Source of the DNA: a virus
IMG/VR virus record: IMGVR_UViG_3300044615_001001
Span: 1-53,232 of that record
DNA: 53,232 nt
Direction: 5' to 3' (one strand)
The position numbers were made by a program, and so were the translations under genes. The notes beneath the pieces were generated by a model. That model was given only the letters and a program-made list of their open reading frames with translations, made no database searches and was not told the origin of the DNA. This document shows, piece by piece, positions 36,852-46,286 of the stretch (positions within the stretch are counted from its first letter, which is position 1; every line of letters starts with the position of its first letter).

Positions 36852-39622
36852 GGTGTGAACCTGTACGGTGCGCGGGTGGTGCTCGACGTGTGCACGCGCA
36901 TGTCGTCGCGCGCGAGGAAGGCATACGACTGGAGCTGCCCGGTCGCGATGCCGCTCGTGTCAGACGGCGAGAAGCACAGATTCCACGTGCTCGATCCAGG
37001 TGTCCAGCTCGCGTCGAGCTCAAGGCCGACGTTGTTGCCGCTCACGCTCGTCACAGTGCCAGTGCGCACCGTCGGCGACTCGACGTCGTACTGGTACAGG
37101 CGCACCTTGTAGCCGACCGCGAAGAAGCTCGCGTCAGCGACGCTGCCGCCAGGCCCGTATTCGTCAGCGTCGAGCGTGACTGTCCACGTCGTGCCCGAGC
37201 CACTCTGCGAGGTGACGCGACCCGTGGGCGCGTAGCCGGCGAGCGTCAGGCCATCAAAGAGCAGCGTGAGCTCCACGCACGGCTCGGCGAAGCGCCACGA
37301 CCGCCCGATGACGGTAGAGCGCAGCGACACGATGCCGCCGCCCGCGCCGTCGATCTGGCGCTGCCGGTCGTATGGCAGTTGCGGGATGGTCGCGAAGACG
37401 CAGTCGCCGATCAGCGCGTCGTAGAAGGGGAGCGTCACGGGCACGCGCGCGGAGAACCGAATACGCGACCACAGCGACACCTTGCCGTAGCAGTGTCCGA
37501 TCAGCTCCTCGGGGGACGGCTCTGCGCCCGCAGGGCGGCTCTTCGGCGCGATGGACAGCGCGAGGTACTGCCGTTGTGCCGCGAGGGCACCGAGGGCCAC
37601 CACGCGCACTGGCTCACCCTTGTGCTCGTCTTCGATCGAGTCGTAGTTCTGCGAGACCTCGAGCCCCGAGAGCATGCCGTCGGGCTCGACGACGAGATCG
37701 CCGAAGCCATCGGACGTGATGATGTCTTCGGTGCCGAGCGCGTGGTCAGCGGTGAGGCGCGGCACAAGCGGACGGATCGTGATCGCGCCCGTGACGGTCG
37801 TGGCGAGGTACGCGCCGAGGAGCCGCAGCTCGTGCTTCACGACGTCGGCGAAGCTGACGTTCGTCGCCCACGCATACCGCCTGTAGAGCAGCCATGAGCG
37901 CCCGCCCGCGGCCTCCTCGACGGCGGCGTTGATCGTCGCCTCGCCGTCGAGGTCAGTGGTCAGCAGGAAAGGCACGGTGCCCGCATTCGCGAGGCTCGGC
38001 GCGAGTCCGGCGAGCGTGCGGAGCATCTGGCCGACGTGGCCGGTGCCGAGGTCGCGAACGAGCGTGACGGTTGGAAGCGATGCCGGCGTGACGATGGTGA
38101 GACCGAAGATGCTCGCGCCCGTCAGCGACAGCGTGAGCGCCTCGCCGCTGAGCGCGCGCATCGAGTCGGGGTCCCACGTGACAGCGCCAGTGCCGGCGTC
38201 TACCGCTGTGACCGTGGCCTCCCACGCGTAACCAAAGCCGTCCTCAGTGATGACGTCCTGCGTGACGCGGATCGTGTCTCCAGCGGCGACGCCAGCCGAT
38301 CGGCCGATGTACAGCCGATGCCACGGGTAGGTCGCGATGTCGGCGGCCGTGCCGGGCACGGTGCCGACTGGAGCATGGAGGCCACGCGGCACGCCGCGCA
38401 GACCTGCCGCAGCGGGTCGCCATCCAGCGTCAGTGAACGGGTATCCGGACCACGTGACGCGCATCTCCTCGCTCGCGCTCACGGAGTCTGCGTAAAGCGA
38501 TCCGGGCGGCGTGCTTGGCGACTGCAACTGTCCGGAGAACCACCCGTCGATCACGCTCCCGCCCATGCAGGACACGTAGCGAGGGTCAGTCGATGCGATG
38601 CGAACGAAGAGCTCCCAGCCGTAACCGACCGGCCGCGCCTCGAACACGAGATCGCCCCATGACGCGACGGTGGCGTTGTCGTTAAGGGCAGTTGTGACCG
38701 CGTTGCAGAACGCGTCCTGCGTCTCCCATCGGCCAGAGAGCACGATGGTCGTGCCCGCGTCGACCTCCGAGCGCGTGGTGTTGTCCGCGCGTCGGAAGAC
38801 AGAGAACCGGAACGGGCTGTGTCCGGGGTAGTAGATCCCCGTGATGACACCGGCGCCCTCTTTCGGGCCGATGTCCGTGTCGAGCAGCGAGGTCAGCGGC
38901 GCGAGCGAGAGGCTCCACGTCGCGCCGTCGCTGAGCGTCGGAGCGGTCCCGACGATGCCGCGCGCGATGAGCGAGCCGCTGTCGTGCGCGTCGGTGCTCG
39001 GCGAGATGGCGTGGCCGTAGATCCACACGCGACGACGCCGGTAGGTGGGCGGCGCGTCGAACATCGCGCAGAGAAGCGTGGAGTCGCCGGTCAGCGTCGA
39101 GGTTGCGACGTAGTGGCTCTGAGCGGTCGTGCGCCACACGCCGCGCGTCACCGTGATCGCGGTCGCGCTGTCGATGGAGTCGACGCGCACGGCCTCGGTG
39201 TCGACGTGATAGACCTCTCCGGCCGTCAGACCAGCGGTGCTGCGCAGCGTCCACGACGTCGCGCTCGCGTCGACAGTGGCCGCGAGGTACGCGACGTCTT
39301 GCGGGACACGCGAGAACACAGACGAGGCTGCGCGGAGGTTCCACGCGATGCTGTCGTCCGTGTCCTCGATCGTGATGCTGCCGAGGCTCGCGCGGTAGTC
39401 CGCGCCAGGCAGGTACACGCTCTCCTGAAAGCTCAGCCCGTCACGTCGCAGGCCGCCCACGCGGCGCACGCCCTCGACGTCATAGCCGTCCTCGGTCGCA
39501 CCGCTGCCGAGCAGCTCAGCCATCTCGTGCGACGAGCAGAACTCGAGCGGGCACCCCTCGACGGCCACGCGCAGATCGAACGCGCCGCCGCCGAGGTCGA
39601 GCACCTGCGTGACGAACGACAT
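36848..39622 (-). CDS. Large baseplate/tail hub protein
   Basis: A 924-residue protein, the largest in the window. The N-terminal 250 residues are beta-rich (FDLRVAVEGCPLEFCSSHEM, GSITIEDTDDSIAWNLRAAS). The rest alternates beta modules and hydrophobic strands (TVTAVDAGTGAVTWDPDSMR, VKHELRLLGAYLATTVTGAI). Size, location after the tape measure and lack of enzyme motifs fit a central hub or tail-tip protein. No recognised domain, so the assignment is from context. Confidence 0.65.
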   Translation of the reverse strand: MSFVTQVLDLGGGAFDLRVAVEGCPLEFCSSHEMAELLGSGATEDGYDVEGVRRVGGLRRDGLSFQESVYLPGADYRASLGSITIEDTDDSIAWNLRAASSVFSRVPQDVAYLAATVDASATSWTLRSTAGLTAGEVYHVDTEAVRVDSIDSATAITVTRGVWRTTAQSHYVATSTLTGDSTLLCAMFDAPPTYRRRRVWIYGHAISPSTDAHDSGSLIARGIVGTAPTLSDGATWSLSLAPLTSLLDTDIGPKEGAGVITGIYYPGHSPFRFSVFRRADNTTRSEVDAGTTIVLSGRWETQDAFCNAVTTALNDNATVASWGDLVFEARPVGYGWELFVRIASTDPRYVSCMGGSVIDGWFSGQLQSPSTPPGSLYADSVSASEEMRVTWSGYPFTDAGWRPAAAGLRGVPRGLHAPVGTVPGTAADIATYPWHRLYIGRSAGVAAGDTIRVTQDVITEDGFGYAWEATVTAVDAGTGAVTWDPDSMRALSGEALTLSLTGASIFGLTIVTPASLPTVTLVRDLGTGHVGQMLRTLAGLAPSLANAGTVPFLLTTDLDGEATINAAVEEAAGGRSWLLYRRYAWATNVSFADVVKHELRLLGAYLATTVTGAITIRPLVPRLTADHALGTEDIITSDGFGDLVVEPDGMLSGLEVSQNYDSIEDEHKGEPVRVVALGALAAQRQYLALSIAPKSRPAGAEPSPEELIGHCYGKVSLWSRIRFSARVPVTLPFYDALIGDCVFATIPQLPYDRQRQIDGAGGGIVSLRSTVIGRSWRFAEPCVELTLLFDGLTLAGYAPTGRVTSQSGSGTTWTVTLDADEYGPGGSVADASFFAVGYKVRLYQYDVESPTVRTGTVTSVSGNNVGLELDASWTPGSSTWNLCFSPSDTSGIATGQLQSYAFLARDDMRVHTSSTTRAPYRFTP

Positions 39623-40375
39623 TCAGAGGCTCCCGAGGCGCACCGCATCGACACGCACGCGCCACGCGAAGTCGGCGTCACGGTACTGACGCTCGTGCGT
39701 CGAGTCGTCCCAGTCGGGCGTGCGCAGTTGCCAGACGCCAGCGGGCTCAGGGTCGCCGGCCTCGGGCGTGAGGCTCACGAGCTCCTGTGTCGGGCCTGCG
39801 TGCTCCCACAGATGCTGCCACGTCCACGGCACGGCCGACGTGGCTGCGTAGGAGTGCACGGCTGCAACGGGCTCGTGCTGGTGCTCCCACTGCGCCGTGA
39901 CGACTGCGCGCGTCGGGCGCGCAACGTATCCGCGGCCGTCGTCAGCCTCCTTGCGCATCGAGCGCTGAGCGTGACGAAGACCCGTGTACGCGCTGCGCGC
40001 ATCGAGGCGCGGCACGATCACGTAGTAGGGCCGCACGTCGCTCGCGTGCGAGGTTGCGGTCGCGCCCGTCGAGCGCCCGAGGATGCGCCTCATGAGCGTC
40101 CCCGCGCTCGAGCCGGGAAACGCGATGGTGAAGCTGCCGCCGCCGTTGCTGAGCGTGTACGCGTGCGTGGTCGTCGAGTAGCTGACGGTGGCGCTCGCGA
40201 AGCCAGCGGTGACGAGCGCGGCCTGGAGCGCCGCCGCGAACGCCGTGCACGTCGAGTCGACAGACGCGAACGAGACGTGTGCGTAGTGGCCGCTCGCGAT
40301 GCTCACGGGCGTGCCGCCCCACGTGATCGTCGCGGTGCCGACGCGCTCGTGACGCCAGGCCGAGAGGAGGTACAT
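39623..40375 (-). CDS. Tail-tip/distal tail protein
   Basis: A 250-residue protein between the tape measure and hub genes, where distal-tail proteins lie in siphoviruses. The N-terminal half is beta-rich (GTATITWGGTPVSIASGHYA, TLSNGGGSFTIAFPGSSAGT). The C-terminal half has WQHLWEHAGPTQELVSLTPE. Function by position. Confidence 0.6.
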   Translation of the reverse strand: MYLLSAWRHERVGTATITWGGTPVSIASGHYAHVSFASVDSTCTAFAAALQAALVTAGFASATVSYSTTTHAYTLSNGGGSFTIAFPGSSAGTLMRRILGRSTGATATSHASDVRPYYVIVPRLDARSAYTGLRHAQRSMRKEADDGRGYVARPTRAVVTAQWEHQHEPVAAVHSYAATSAVPWTWQHLWEHAGPTQELVSLTPEAGDPEPAGVWQLRTPDWDDSTHERQYRDADFAWRVRVDAVRLGSL

Positions 40376-40376
40376 G

Positions 40377-42065
40377 TCAGCCTCCGATCAGCGAGGGATC
40401 GACGCGGAAGCCCTCGCGGGCCGACTCGTTGAGCGCGTCGACCACGCCTGCGTACATGTCGCGGCGCGTGACGAAGCCACCGGGGTAGACGTTGATTGTG
40501 ACGGGCTGCGACGGTGCCGCGGTCGTGCTCGCGTCAGTGGGCGTGACGCTCTGAGACGCGCCCGCGCCGCTCGCGTCCTTGCCGCCGCCACCGAACGCAC
40601 CGATCGCGCCGCCGACAGCGCCAGCGGCGACGCCGACAGCGCCCCACGCAGCGGCCGCAGCGAAGTGCAACGCGGCCGTGTCGTACTTGTAGCTAGCGAG
40701 GTCGGCGATGCCGCGCGCGGTCTCCGTGACAGCTTGCACGATCGACTCGATGACGAGCGCCTTGAGGACGCCCTTCACCATGTCCTCGGCGGCCTCAACA
40801 AAGCTCTTCGATCCGTCGAGCCACGCGCCGAGCGCGGACTCGAAAGCGCCAACCATCGTGCCGCCGACGACGTCCGCGATCTCGTTGCCGACCGACGTCA
40901 TGCCGACGCGCATCAGCTCGGACTGCGAGAGCATCGCCTGGCCCGCGCGCTGCTGCGCCTCGCGTGCGTCGCGCCACGCCTCGATCACGTCGTCGATGGA
41001 GCCGCGCCACGAGTCGTTGAAGGTGGCGGATGCCTCGCGCGCTGCGTCTGCGAGCTCGCGCTGCTGCTCGATGGCCTGCCGCTGCATCTCGGCCATCTCA
41101 CGAGCGCGTTCCTTCTCGGCTTCGAAACGCTCCTCCGCCTTCTCGGCGTAGGCGTCCGTGCCGAGGCCTGCCGCGAAGGTCAACGCGTCCGCGCCGCCCG
41201 CGTCTGCGTCGGCGATCATCTGTCGCAGTGCCGCGCCGTTGTCGGAGCGGAACGTGTCGCGCTCGGGGCGAGCGCCACCGCGACTCCGCCCACCCTCGTC
41301 GCCCGTGTCTCCGGGCATGCGACCGGTGGCGATGAAGTCCGCCGCGTCGGCCTCCATGTCCTGCTGCGCCTGCGAAAGCGCGTCGCGCGCAGACGACAGA
41401 CGCTGCTCGGTGAGAGCGCGTGCCTGGCCAACCGCCGTCAGCGCGCGGAGGTTCTGCTCGCTCGCCGCCATCGAAGAGAGGGCGCGCGCCGTCTCGTTGA
41501 GGTTCTGTAGCGTGCGCTCCTGGAGCGCGACCGCAGCCTGCTGCTCCTCGAGCGAACCGAGGCCCATCGCGAGCGTGTCTCGCTGCGATCGCTCGCGGTT
41601 CACGTTGCGGATCGACTCGAGCAGGCTGTCGTACGACGCTGCCTGCGTGTCGATCGTGACAGTCAACTCGGACGTGACGTCGGCCGCAGCAGCGGCGATC
41701 AGGCGGTACGCGGTGAGCCCGAGCGTGGCCGCGCCGAGCGCCACACCAAGCGGTCCCATCGCGCCCGACAGCGCGCCGACAGCGCCGCCGAGCTGAGAAA
41801 TCGCCGCACTCGCGGTGCGGCCAAGTGGCGAGAACTCTCCGAGCGAAGCTGCGAACGCGCCGAGTGCGGCCACGCTCTGACCGGTGCGCTGGCCGACCTG
41901 CTGCACGCTCGTGCCAAGCTGCGCGACCGCGCGCGCCGAGGTCTGCGCCGCTCGCGCGGTGGTCTGCGCAGCCGTGCGATTGGCCTCGGCAACGCGCCCA
42001 ACGTCGCGGATCGAGCCCTCGACGTTGTTGACGCGCACGCCGAACTCGAGATCGAAGTCGCTCAT
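40377..42065 (-). CDS. Tape measure protein
   Basis: A 562-residue helical protein that sets tail length. It has Ala-rich coiled coils (TTARAAQTSARAVAQLGTSV, RQAIEQQRELADAAREASAT) and two hydrophobic segments (AVGALSGAMGPLGVALGAAT, FAAAAAWGAVGVAAGAVGGA), as tape measures do. At about 0.15 nm per residue it predicts a short tail of roughly 80-90 nm. It follows the tail chaperones through an ATGA overlap. Confidence 0.85.
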   Translation of the reverse strand: MSDFDLEFGVRVNNVEGSIRDVGRVAEANRTAAQTTARAAQTSARAVAQLGTSVQQVGQRTGQSVAALGAFAASLGEFSPLGRTASAAISQLGGAVGALSGAMGPLGVALGAATLGLTAYRLIAAAAADVTSELTVTIDTQAASYDSLLESIRNVNRERSQRDTLAMGLGSLEEQQAAVALQERTLQNLNETARALSSMAASEQNLRALTAVGQARALTEQRLSSARDALSQAQQDMEADAADFIATGRMPGDTGDEGGRSRGGARPERDTFRSDNGAALRQMIADADAGGADALTFAAGLGTDAYAEKAEERFEAEKERAREMAEMQRQAIEQQRELADAAREASATFNDSWRGSIDDVIEAWRDAREAQQRAGQAMLSQSELMRVGMTSVGNEIADVVGGTMVGAFESALGAWLDGSKSFVEAAEDMVKGVLKALVIESIVQAVTETARGIADLASYKYDTAALHFAAAAAWGAVGVAAGAVGGAIGAFGGGGKDASGAGASQSVTPTDASTTAAPSQPVTINVYPGGFVTRRDMYAGVVDALNESAREGFRVDPSLIGG

Positions 42066-42508
42066 GGTCGGCCTCGTCCCTTCTTCGCTGCACGCTCGCT
42101 GAGTTGCTTCTGGCGCTCTTGCTCGCGCTTCTTGCGGTCCTCGCCCATGTCGTGAGCGCGGATCGCGTTGAGCGCGGCGTCGTAGACCTCGAGCCCGCGG
42201 ATCAGCGCGACGGGCGGGTCATTGCCCCACACGAGATGGAGCGATCGTTCTTTCCAGTGGCGGTAGGCGCGCAGCACCTCGCCGATGAACGGATCCTCGT
42301 ACGCGCGCCACGGGCACCCGTCGTACCGCTGGCCGGTGATGGTCTCGACGTTCCGCGCGACCTGCTCTGCCGCGTCCTCGCGCGAGAGCACGCGCAGCCT
42401 GCGCACCTTGCCGTCGCAGTCGCACTGATGGCTGTCGCGCAGCGCGCGCGCCGCTTCGTGCACGCCACGCGCGGCGGGGAGGGCCTTCAGGTGGAGGAGG
42501 TCTTTGCC
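42062..42508 (-). CDS. Tail assembly chaperone, frameshift extension (gpGT-like T part)
   Basis: A 148-codon stretch open from within the end of the preceding gene to the tape measure start. It has no ATG with a ribosome-binding site near its 5' end. It encodes SREDAAEQVARNVETITGQR and KERSLHLVWGNDPPVALIRG, a helical protein with a basic tail (RKKREQERQKQLSERAAKKG). Position and overlap fit the T part of a lambda-like G-GT pair, made by a -1 ribosomal frameshift from the gene at 42487-43038. Confidence 0.6.
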   Translation of the reverse strand, partial: GKDLLHLKALPAARGVHEAARALRDSHQCDCDGKVRRLRVLSREDAAEQVARNVETITGQRYDGCPWRAYEDPFIGEVLRAYRHWKERSLHLVWGNDPPVALIRGLEVYDAALNAIRAHDMGEDRKKREQERQKQLSERAAKKGRGRP

Positions 42509-43038
42509 TGCGCGCTCAACGCCTGCTCCGCACGGAGGCGGGCCTCCATCGACGTGAGCTCGTCCAGCGATGACTGCGGCACCGTGTAGGGCACGGAGCC
42601 GCCCGCGGCTTTTCCCCGCAGCGTCCGCTCGTAGATGACCGTCCCGATCTCGTAGATGGCGGCGCGGCCGAACGTCTCTTGGATGGCCTCGAGCTCCGAG
42701 TCGCTCCACGCGCACTGGTCGCGGCCGTTCATGCGCATCGTCGGACGCAGGCACGCGCCCACACGCGGGCCCATCTCGTCAGCGTCGCGGATCTCGATGC
42801 AGCCGAGCCAGAACGAGCGCACGACCATCTCACTCGCGTTCGCGCTGCGCTCGACCGCGCCGCAGTCGACGTTGCCCAGCGGGCGCACGACGAACCGCAC
42901 CGCGCGCTGTCCGGGCAGCTCACGGATCTTGAGCGGATCGCGGGTCTGCGCGTAGTCGCGCCGCTCGCTCGGAGAGAGCGCGAGCGCGGGGTCAGTCGCG
43001 CGCACGACCTCGATCGTACGCACCAGCGGATCTGCCAT
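42487..43038 (-). CDS. Tail assembly chaperone (gpG-like)
   Basis: A 183-residue protein immediately after the tail tube gene and before the tape measure region, the standard place for the tail chaperone. It has mixed beta and helical parts (QRAVRFVVRPLGNVDCGAVE, SELEAIQETFGRAAIYEIGT). Its last codons overlap another open frame, and a GGCAAAG heptamer lies seven codons before its stop. The chaperone would coat the tape measure while the tube assembles. Confidence 0.65.
   Translation of the reverse strand: MADPLVRTIEVVRATDPALALSPSERRDYAQTRDPLKIRELPGQRAVRFVVRPLGNVDCGAVERSANASEMVVRSFWLGCIEIRDADEMGPRVGACLRPTMRMNGRDQCAWSDSELEAIQETFGRAAIYEIGTVIYERTLRGKAAGGSVPYTVPQSSLDELTSMEARLRAEQALSAQAKTSST
42502..42508 (-). 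promoter_or_regulatory. Candidate -1 frameshift site GGCAAAG
   Basis: Read on the minus strand as G-GCA-AAG in the gpG-like frame. A slip of one base gives GGC-AAA, entering the T frame. Lambda uses GGGAAAG at the equivalent place. The A-site AAG to AAA change is favourable, but the P-site pairing is poor, so efficiency is uncertain. Confidence 0.45.
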
Positions 43039-43062
43039 GTCCCACCTCCTCGAATCTTTGCG

Positions 43063-44313
43063 TCAGGAGAACGACAGCCGGAACGGAGCGCGGCGGAATG
43101 CCGTGCTCTGACTCGTCTTGTTTTCGTCCTCGAGCACGCGGCACGTGATCGTCATGCCGCGACGGCCACCCGCGTCGGCCTCGGCGACATCCGTGATCTG
43201 CACGGTGCCGCATTCGATGGCGCGGAAGTCGCCGGCCGCTCCACCGCAGAACGCCGCGAGCTGGTACTTCGTCCGGTTGTCGCGCGCCGTGCGGTACGTC
43301 TTCGCAGTCGTCGACTCGATCGGCATCGTGAACTGGACCTGGGGCGCGTCGCCGCGCTCGCGCCACATCTGCCGGATGCCCTGCGTCCCGTGCGGGCTCG
43401 CGATCGGCGTGTGGCTGATGTTGGGCGTGAAGGTGAACGACGTGAAATCGATCAACGTGCGGGTCGTGCTCGCGATGGGACCGAACAGCAGGCCGCCCTT
43501 GACGAACGCGCTCGGCTCGCCGCCATCGTACGTCGCCTCAGCGATCGCGCTGCCGCCCTGCGGCGTCGCGATGGTGTCGTCGTGGTAGTCGACCGCGCCC
43601 TGTAGCGATGCGGTCCACTGCGGCAGATCGCCGAGCGCCATCGTCACGCCGAACGACGTCGCCTGCATGCCGCAGAGAAGGAAGATGTGCTCGCGGTTGA
43701 CCGCGGCCTCCCACAGCACCTGGAGCGACGTCTGCGCGACGCTCGGCTCCTCGGGCCACACGTGGAGGCTGTTGAGGACCACCGCGAGCGGCGTGGGCGC
43801 GGCGCTGAACTCCCACGCGAAGGTGAGCGCATCGGTGGACACCGTCTTGACCACGTTCCACTGGTACGTGCCGCCGATGTCGACCCACACGTGGCCACCA
43901 GGCGTGAAGCGCGAGCCGTGACCCGACGCGACCGTGAATCCCGTGGCGCTCGGCGAGGGAGATGCCGCGACCGTCGAGCCAGCGCCGGGCGACGTGTAGC
44001 CGCCGAGGATGCTCTCGAGGACCTTGGCCTGCGCGGTCTTGGTGATGGACGCTGCCGCGTTGATCGTCTGGCCGGAGCCGACGAAGTAGCTCGCGAGCTC
44101 GTACGCGGGGCGATCGAAGCCGAGCACGCTCAGGCGTCGCTGCCAGTACCGCTGCACCACCGAACTGTCCTCAAGCATCTGCTGCCCGAAGCCCGGCGTC
44201 GCCTCCATCGTCCGAATGTCGAAGAGATCGCCGATCGTGCCGGTCATGTCGGCCGCGTACGTGCTCTCCACGCCGATACGGACGCGAGCGATGCCCGGAG
44301 TCATGAAGGTCAT
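43063..44313 (-). CDS. Major tail tube protein
   Basis: A 416-residue protein beginning MTFMTPGIARVRIGVESTYA. Beta-rich stretches (GTYQWNVVKTVSTDALTFAW, LIDFTSFTFTPNISHTPIAS, GTVQITDVAEADAGGRRGMT) and the position between tail completion genes and the tail chaperones indicate a tube subunit. It is longer than most tube proteins, and the middle (TVAASPSPSATGFTVASGHG) could be an added surface domain. Confidence 0.65.
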   Translation of the reverse strand: MTFMTPGIARVRIGVESTYAADMTGTIGDLFDIRTMEATPGFGQQMLEDSSVVQRYWQRRLSVLGFDRPAYELASYFVGSGQTINAAASITKTAQAKVLESILGGYTSPGAGSTVAASPSPSATGFTVASGHGSRFTPGGHVWVDIGGTYQWNVVKTVSTDALTFAWEFSAAPTPLAVVLNSLHVWPEEPSVAQTSLQVLWEAAVNREHIFLLCGMQATSFGVTMALGDLPQWTASLQGAVDYHDDTIATPQGGSAIAEATYDGGEPSAFVKGGLLFGPIASTTRTLIDFTSFTFTPNISHTPIASPHGTQGIRQMWRERGDAPQVQFTMPIESTTAKTYRTARDNRTKYQLAAFCGGAAGDFRAIECGTVQITDVAEADAGGRRGMTITCRVLEDENKTSQSTAFRRAPFRLSFS

Positions 44314-44317
44314 GCGG

Positions 44318-44848
44318 TCACTCCATCCGTAGAGTCAGAGAGATCGGGAACTGGTCGACGCAAGCGATGAAGCCGCGCTGCTCTGCGCGCGTCGGTCCGA
44401 TGACTCGGTGCCCGATCGACGTGAGCGCGCCACCGTCGATGCCGGTCTCCTCGCCAGCCATCGTGAGCGTCAGAGCTCCAGGCCAGCACAGGGCCGCTCG
44501 CACGAGGTGCGAGTCGTCGGTCGCTGTCACGTACGCGCGCTCCGACTCGGCCGAGAAGAGGTCGTTGCCTGCGCGGTAGCGCCGCACGATCTCGCAGATG
44601 CCGGAGTATCGAAGTCGGTCGCCGGGAGCGACCTCGGGCTGCGGTGCAGCGGAGAGGTCGCGAAGGTAGACGAAGCAGGCGCGTCCGAGCTTGATCGCCT
44701 CGGCCTCGTTGCCCGCCTCGCCGCGCTGTGCAGCGGGGGCGCGCTTGAAGAGCCGGTCCTCGGCAAGCGCGCGCGTGCGTCCGGTGACCAGCGTGAGCGA
44801 CTCGTAGATCGCCTCGAGCGCTGGTCGCGTGGACGTCGGGAAGGTCAT
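44318..44848 (-). CDS. Tail completion/terminator-like protein
   Basis: A 176-residue protein (MTFPTSTRPALEAIYESLTL) with an alpha-beta pattern typical of tail terminators, including CFVYLRDLSAAPQPEVAPGD and a C-terminal CVDQFPISLTLRME. It lies between the gpG-like morphogenesis gene and the tail tube gene. ATGA overlap. Assigned by position. Confidence 0.6.
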   Translation of the reverse strand: MTFPTSTRPALEAIYESLTLVTGRTRALAEDRLFKRAPAAQRGEAGNEAEAIKLGRACFVYLRDLSAAPQPEVAPGDRLRYSGICEIVRRYRAGNDLFSAESERAYVTATDDSHLVRAALCWPGALTLTMAGEETGIDGGALTSIGHRVIGPTRAEQRGFIACVDQFPISLTLRME

Positions 44849-45339
44849 CGCTGGCCCCTCCGTGCCCTGTAGCGGGCGAGTGCGGCTCGCACGGACTCGG
44901 CGATGGTGGCGCGCACCTCGGCGACGAGCGCCGCGCTTGGCGGGCCGCCAGGCCCGACGGGGAGCATGGGACGCGCAGGGATGTTGCCGCGCCCGAACTG
45001 ATGCGTTGCCGCGTACGCCGCGGCCGGACCGCCCGCGTGGATGCTCACGCGTCGCTGGTCGCGCTGGACGCGCGGCGCGAAGCTGTTCTTGAGCATCGCC
45101 GTGACGATGAGGATCTTCGTGCCCGCGGTCTTGCGCGCGCGCGCGATGAGGGTCTTCTCCGACAGCGGTGTCCACGGCCGACCCTGCGGATCGGTCTGCG
45201 TCTCGAAACGCTGCGAGACTTCTTCGTGCAGCACTTCGCCGATGGGCGAGAGCGCGCCGTCGAGGCCCTCGAGAATCGCGGCCGTCAGGTCGCCGACGTC
45301 GCTGCCAGCCTGCGCGGGAGGGACGAGCTCAATGAGCAT
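44845..45339 (-). CDS. Phage virion morphogenesis protein (Mu gpG-like)
   Basis: A 164-residue protein of the virion morphogenesis family: ALSPIGEVLHEEVSQRFETQ, TDPQGRPWTPLSEKTLIARA, KILIVTAMLKNSFAPRVQRD, AATHQFGRGNIPARPMLPVG. These match the conserved QTDPxGxxWxPLS and HQxG motifs of Mu gpG and HK97 gp10-like tail-joining proteins. GGAGG precedes the ATG. Confidence 0.85.
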   Translation of the reverse strand: MLIELVPPAQAGSDVGDLTAAILEGLDGALSPIGEVLHEEVSQRFETQTDPQGRPWTPLSEKTLIARARKTAGTKILIVTAMLKNSFAPRVQRDQRRVSIHAGGPAAAYAATHQFGRGNIPARPMLPVGPGGPPSAALVAEVRATIAESVRAALARYRARRGQR

Positions 45340-45352
45340 CGCGCACCTCCGC

Positions 45353-45826
45353 TCAGAACAGGCCCTCAGATCGACGCACGCCGCGCGAGTCGACGCCCGC
45401 GAACTGCGGTGCTTCGCCGGCCGCGACCATCGCCGCGATGCCGCTGTCCGCTGCCGCCTCGGTCGCACCAGGCACGGCGGCCTCGCCCGCACGAATGCGG
45501 CCGAGGAGACGTGTGTACTCAGCGAGGAACGCCTCGGCGTCGGCGCTGTTGGGCGCACCGCCGATGCGGAAGAGCCACGCCGCAGCGTAGTAGTCCGTCA
45601 GGTCGGAGATGATGCCGGGCGTTGCCGGCGAGTCGGTCACCGCGGCGAAGGGAACCGAGTAGAGGCGCGCGAGGTCGGCGTCGACCGCATTCGCGGCGCG
45701 CTCGATCGCGTCAGCAAACACGCTCGTGTCCTCGATGCCGTCCTGGTCGACGTCGAGGAGCGCCACCATGCGCGCGGGCCGGACGAGGGCGTCGAGCCTC
45801 GCGCGCGTGGTGTACGGGTGTGCCAT
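45353..45826 (-). CDS. Gp36-like head-tail connector (DUF1320)
   Basis: A 157-residue protein matching the Mu Gp36 family: YTTRARLDALV, VALLDVDQDGIEDTSVFADA, IERAANAVDADLARLYSVPF and LTDYYAAAWLF. These proteins sit at the head-tail joint. Its place after the capsid cluster and before gpG is as in Mu-like phages. Confidence 0.85.
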   Translation of the reverse strand: MAHPYTTRARLDALVRPARMVALLDVDQDGIEDTSVFADAIERAANAVDADLARLYSVPFAAVTDSPATPGIISDLTDYYAAAWLFRIGGAPNSADAEAFLAEYTRLLGRIRAGEAAVPGATEAAADSGIAAMVAAGEAPQFAGVDSRGVRRSEGLF

Positions 45827-45833
45827 GTCGCGC

Positions 45834-46286
45834 TCAGTAGTTGTCGGTGAGGTACACGACGAGCTTGCCGATCGGCACGACGACGCCAGTGCCGCCCTTG
45901 GTGATCTCGAAGCTGAGCTGACTCAGCGCCGTGACCGTGGCGTCGGCAGAGACGACGGTGAGAGGCACGGGAACCCACGCGGTGAAGTTGCCGGTACCCG
46001 TGATCGCCGTCGTCGCGCTGGCCACGGTGGTCTTGCTGCCGCCACCCGCCGCGCGCTTGCTGACGATGATCGTCGCGTTGTTCGTGTTGTCCGCGGTGAG
46101 CGATGCAGCCGGGACGAAGTACGCGGCGAGCACGCGGCTCGAGCGTCGCGCCATGCCGACGGGGACCTCGGACGTTGCCGTCGAGGCCGCGCCGTCGGCG
46201 GCAGTCTTGAGGTGGTCGAACACGACCACCTGGTCATTGGTGCTCGCGAGGAGCTTGCCGATTGTGTGTGCCTGCTGGGCGCTCAT
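45834..46286 (-). CDS. Structural protein, possibly head decoration
   Basis: A 150-residue beta-rich protein (DQVVVFDHLKTAADGAASTA, FTAWVPVPLTVVSADATVTA). It lies between the capsid and connector genes. No firm family; a head surface or spike role is inferred. Confidence 0.55.
   Translation of the reverse strand: MSAQQAHTIGKLLASTNDQVVVFDHLKTAADGAASTATSEVPVGMARRSSRVLAAYFVPAASLTADNTNNATIIVSKRAAGGGSKTTVASATTAITGTGNFTAWVPVPLTVVSADATVTALSQLSFEITKGGTGVVVPIGKLVVYLTDNY

Noticed and set aside
38819-40432. 537-codon plus-strand open frame opposite the tail hub
   Set aside because: Arg/Ala/Val/Asp composition with no domain. It is the codon-register shadow of the minus-strand genes.
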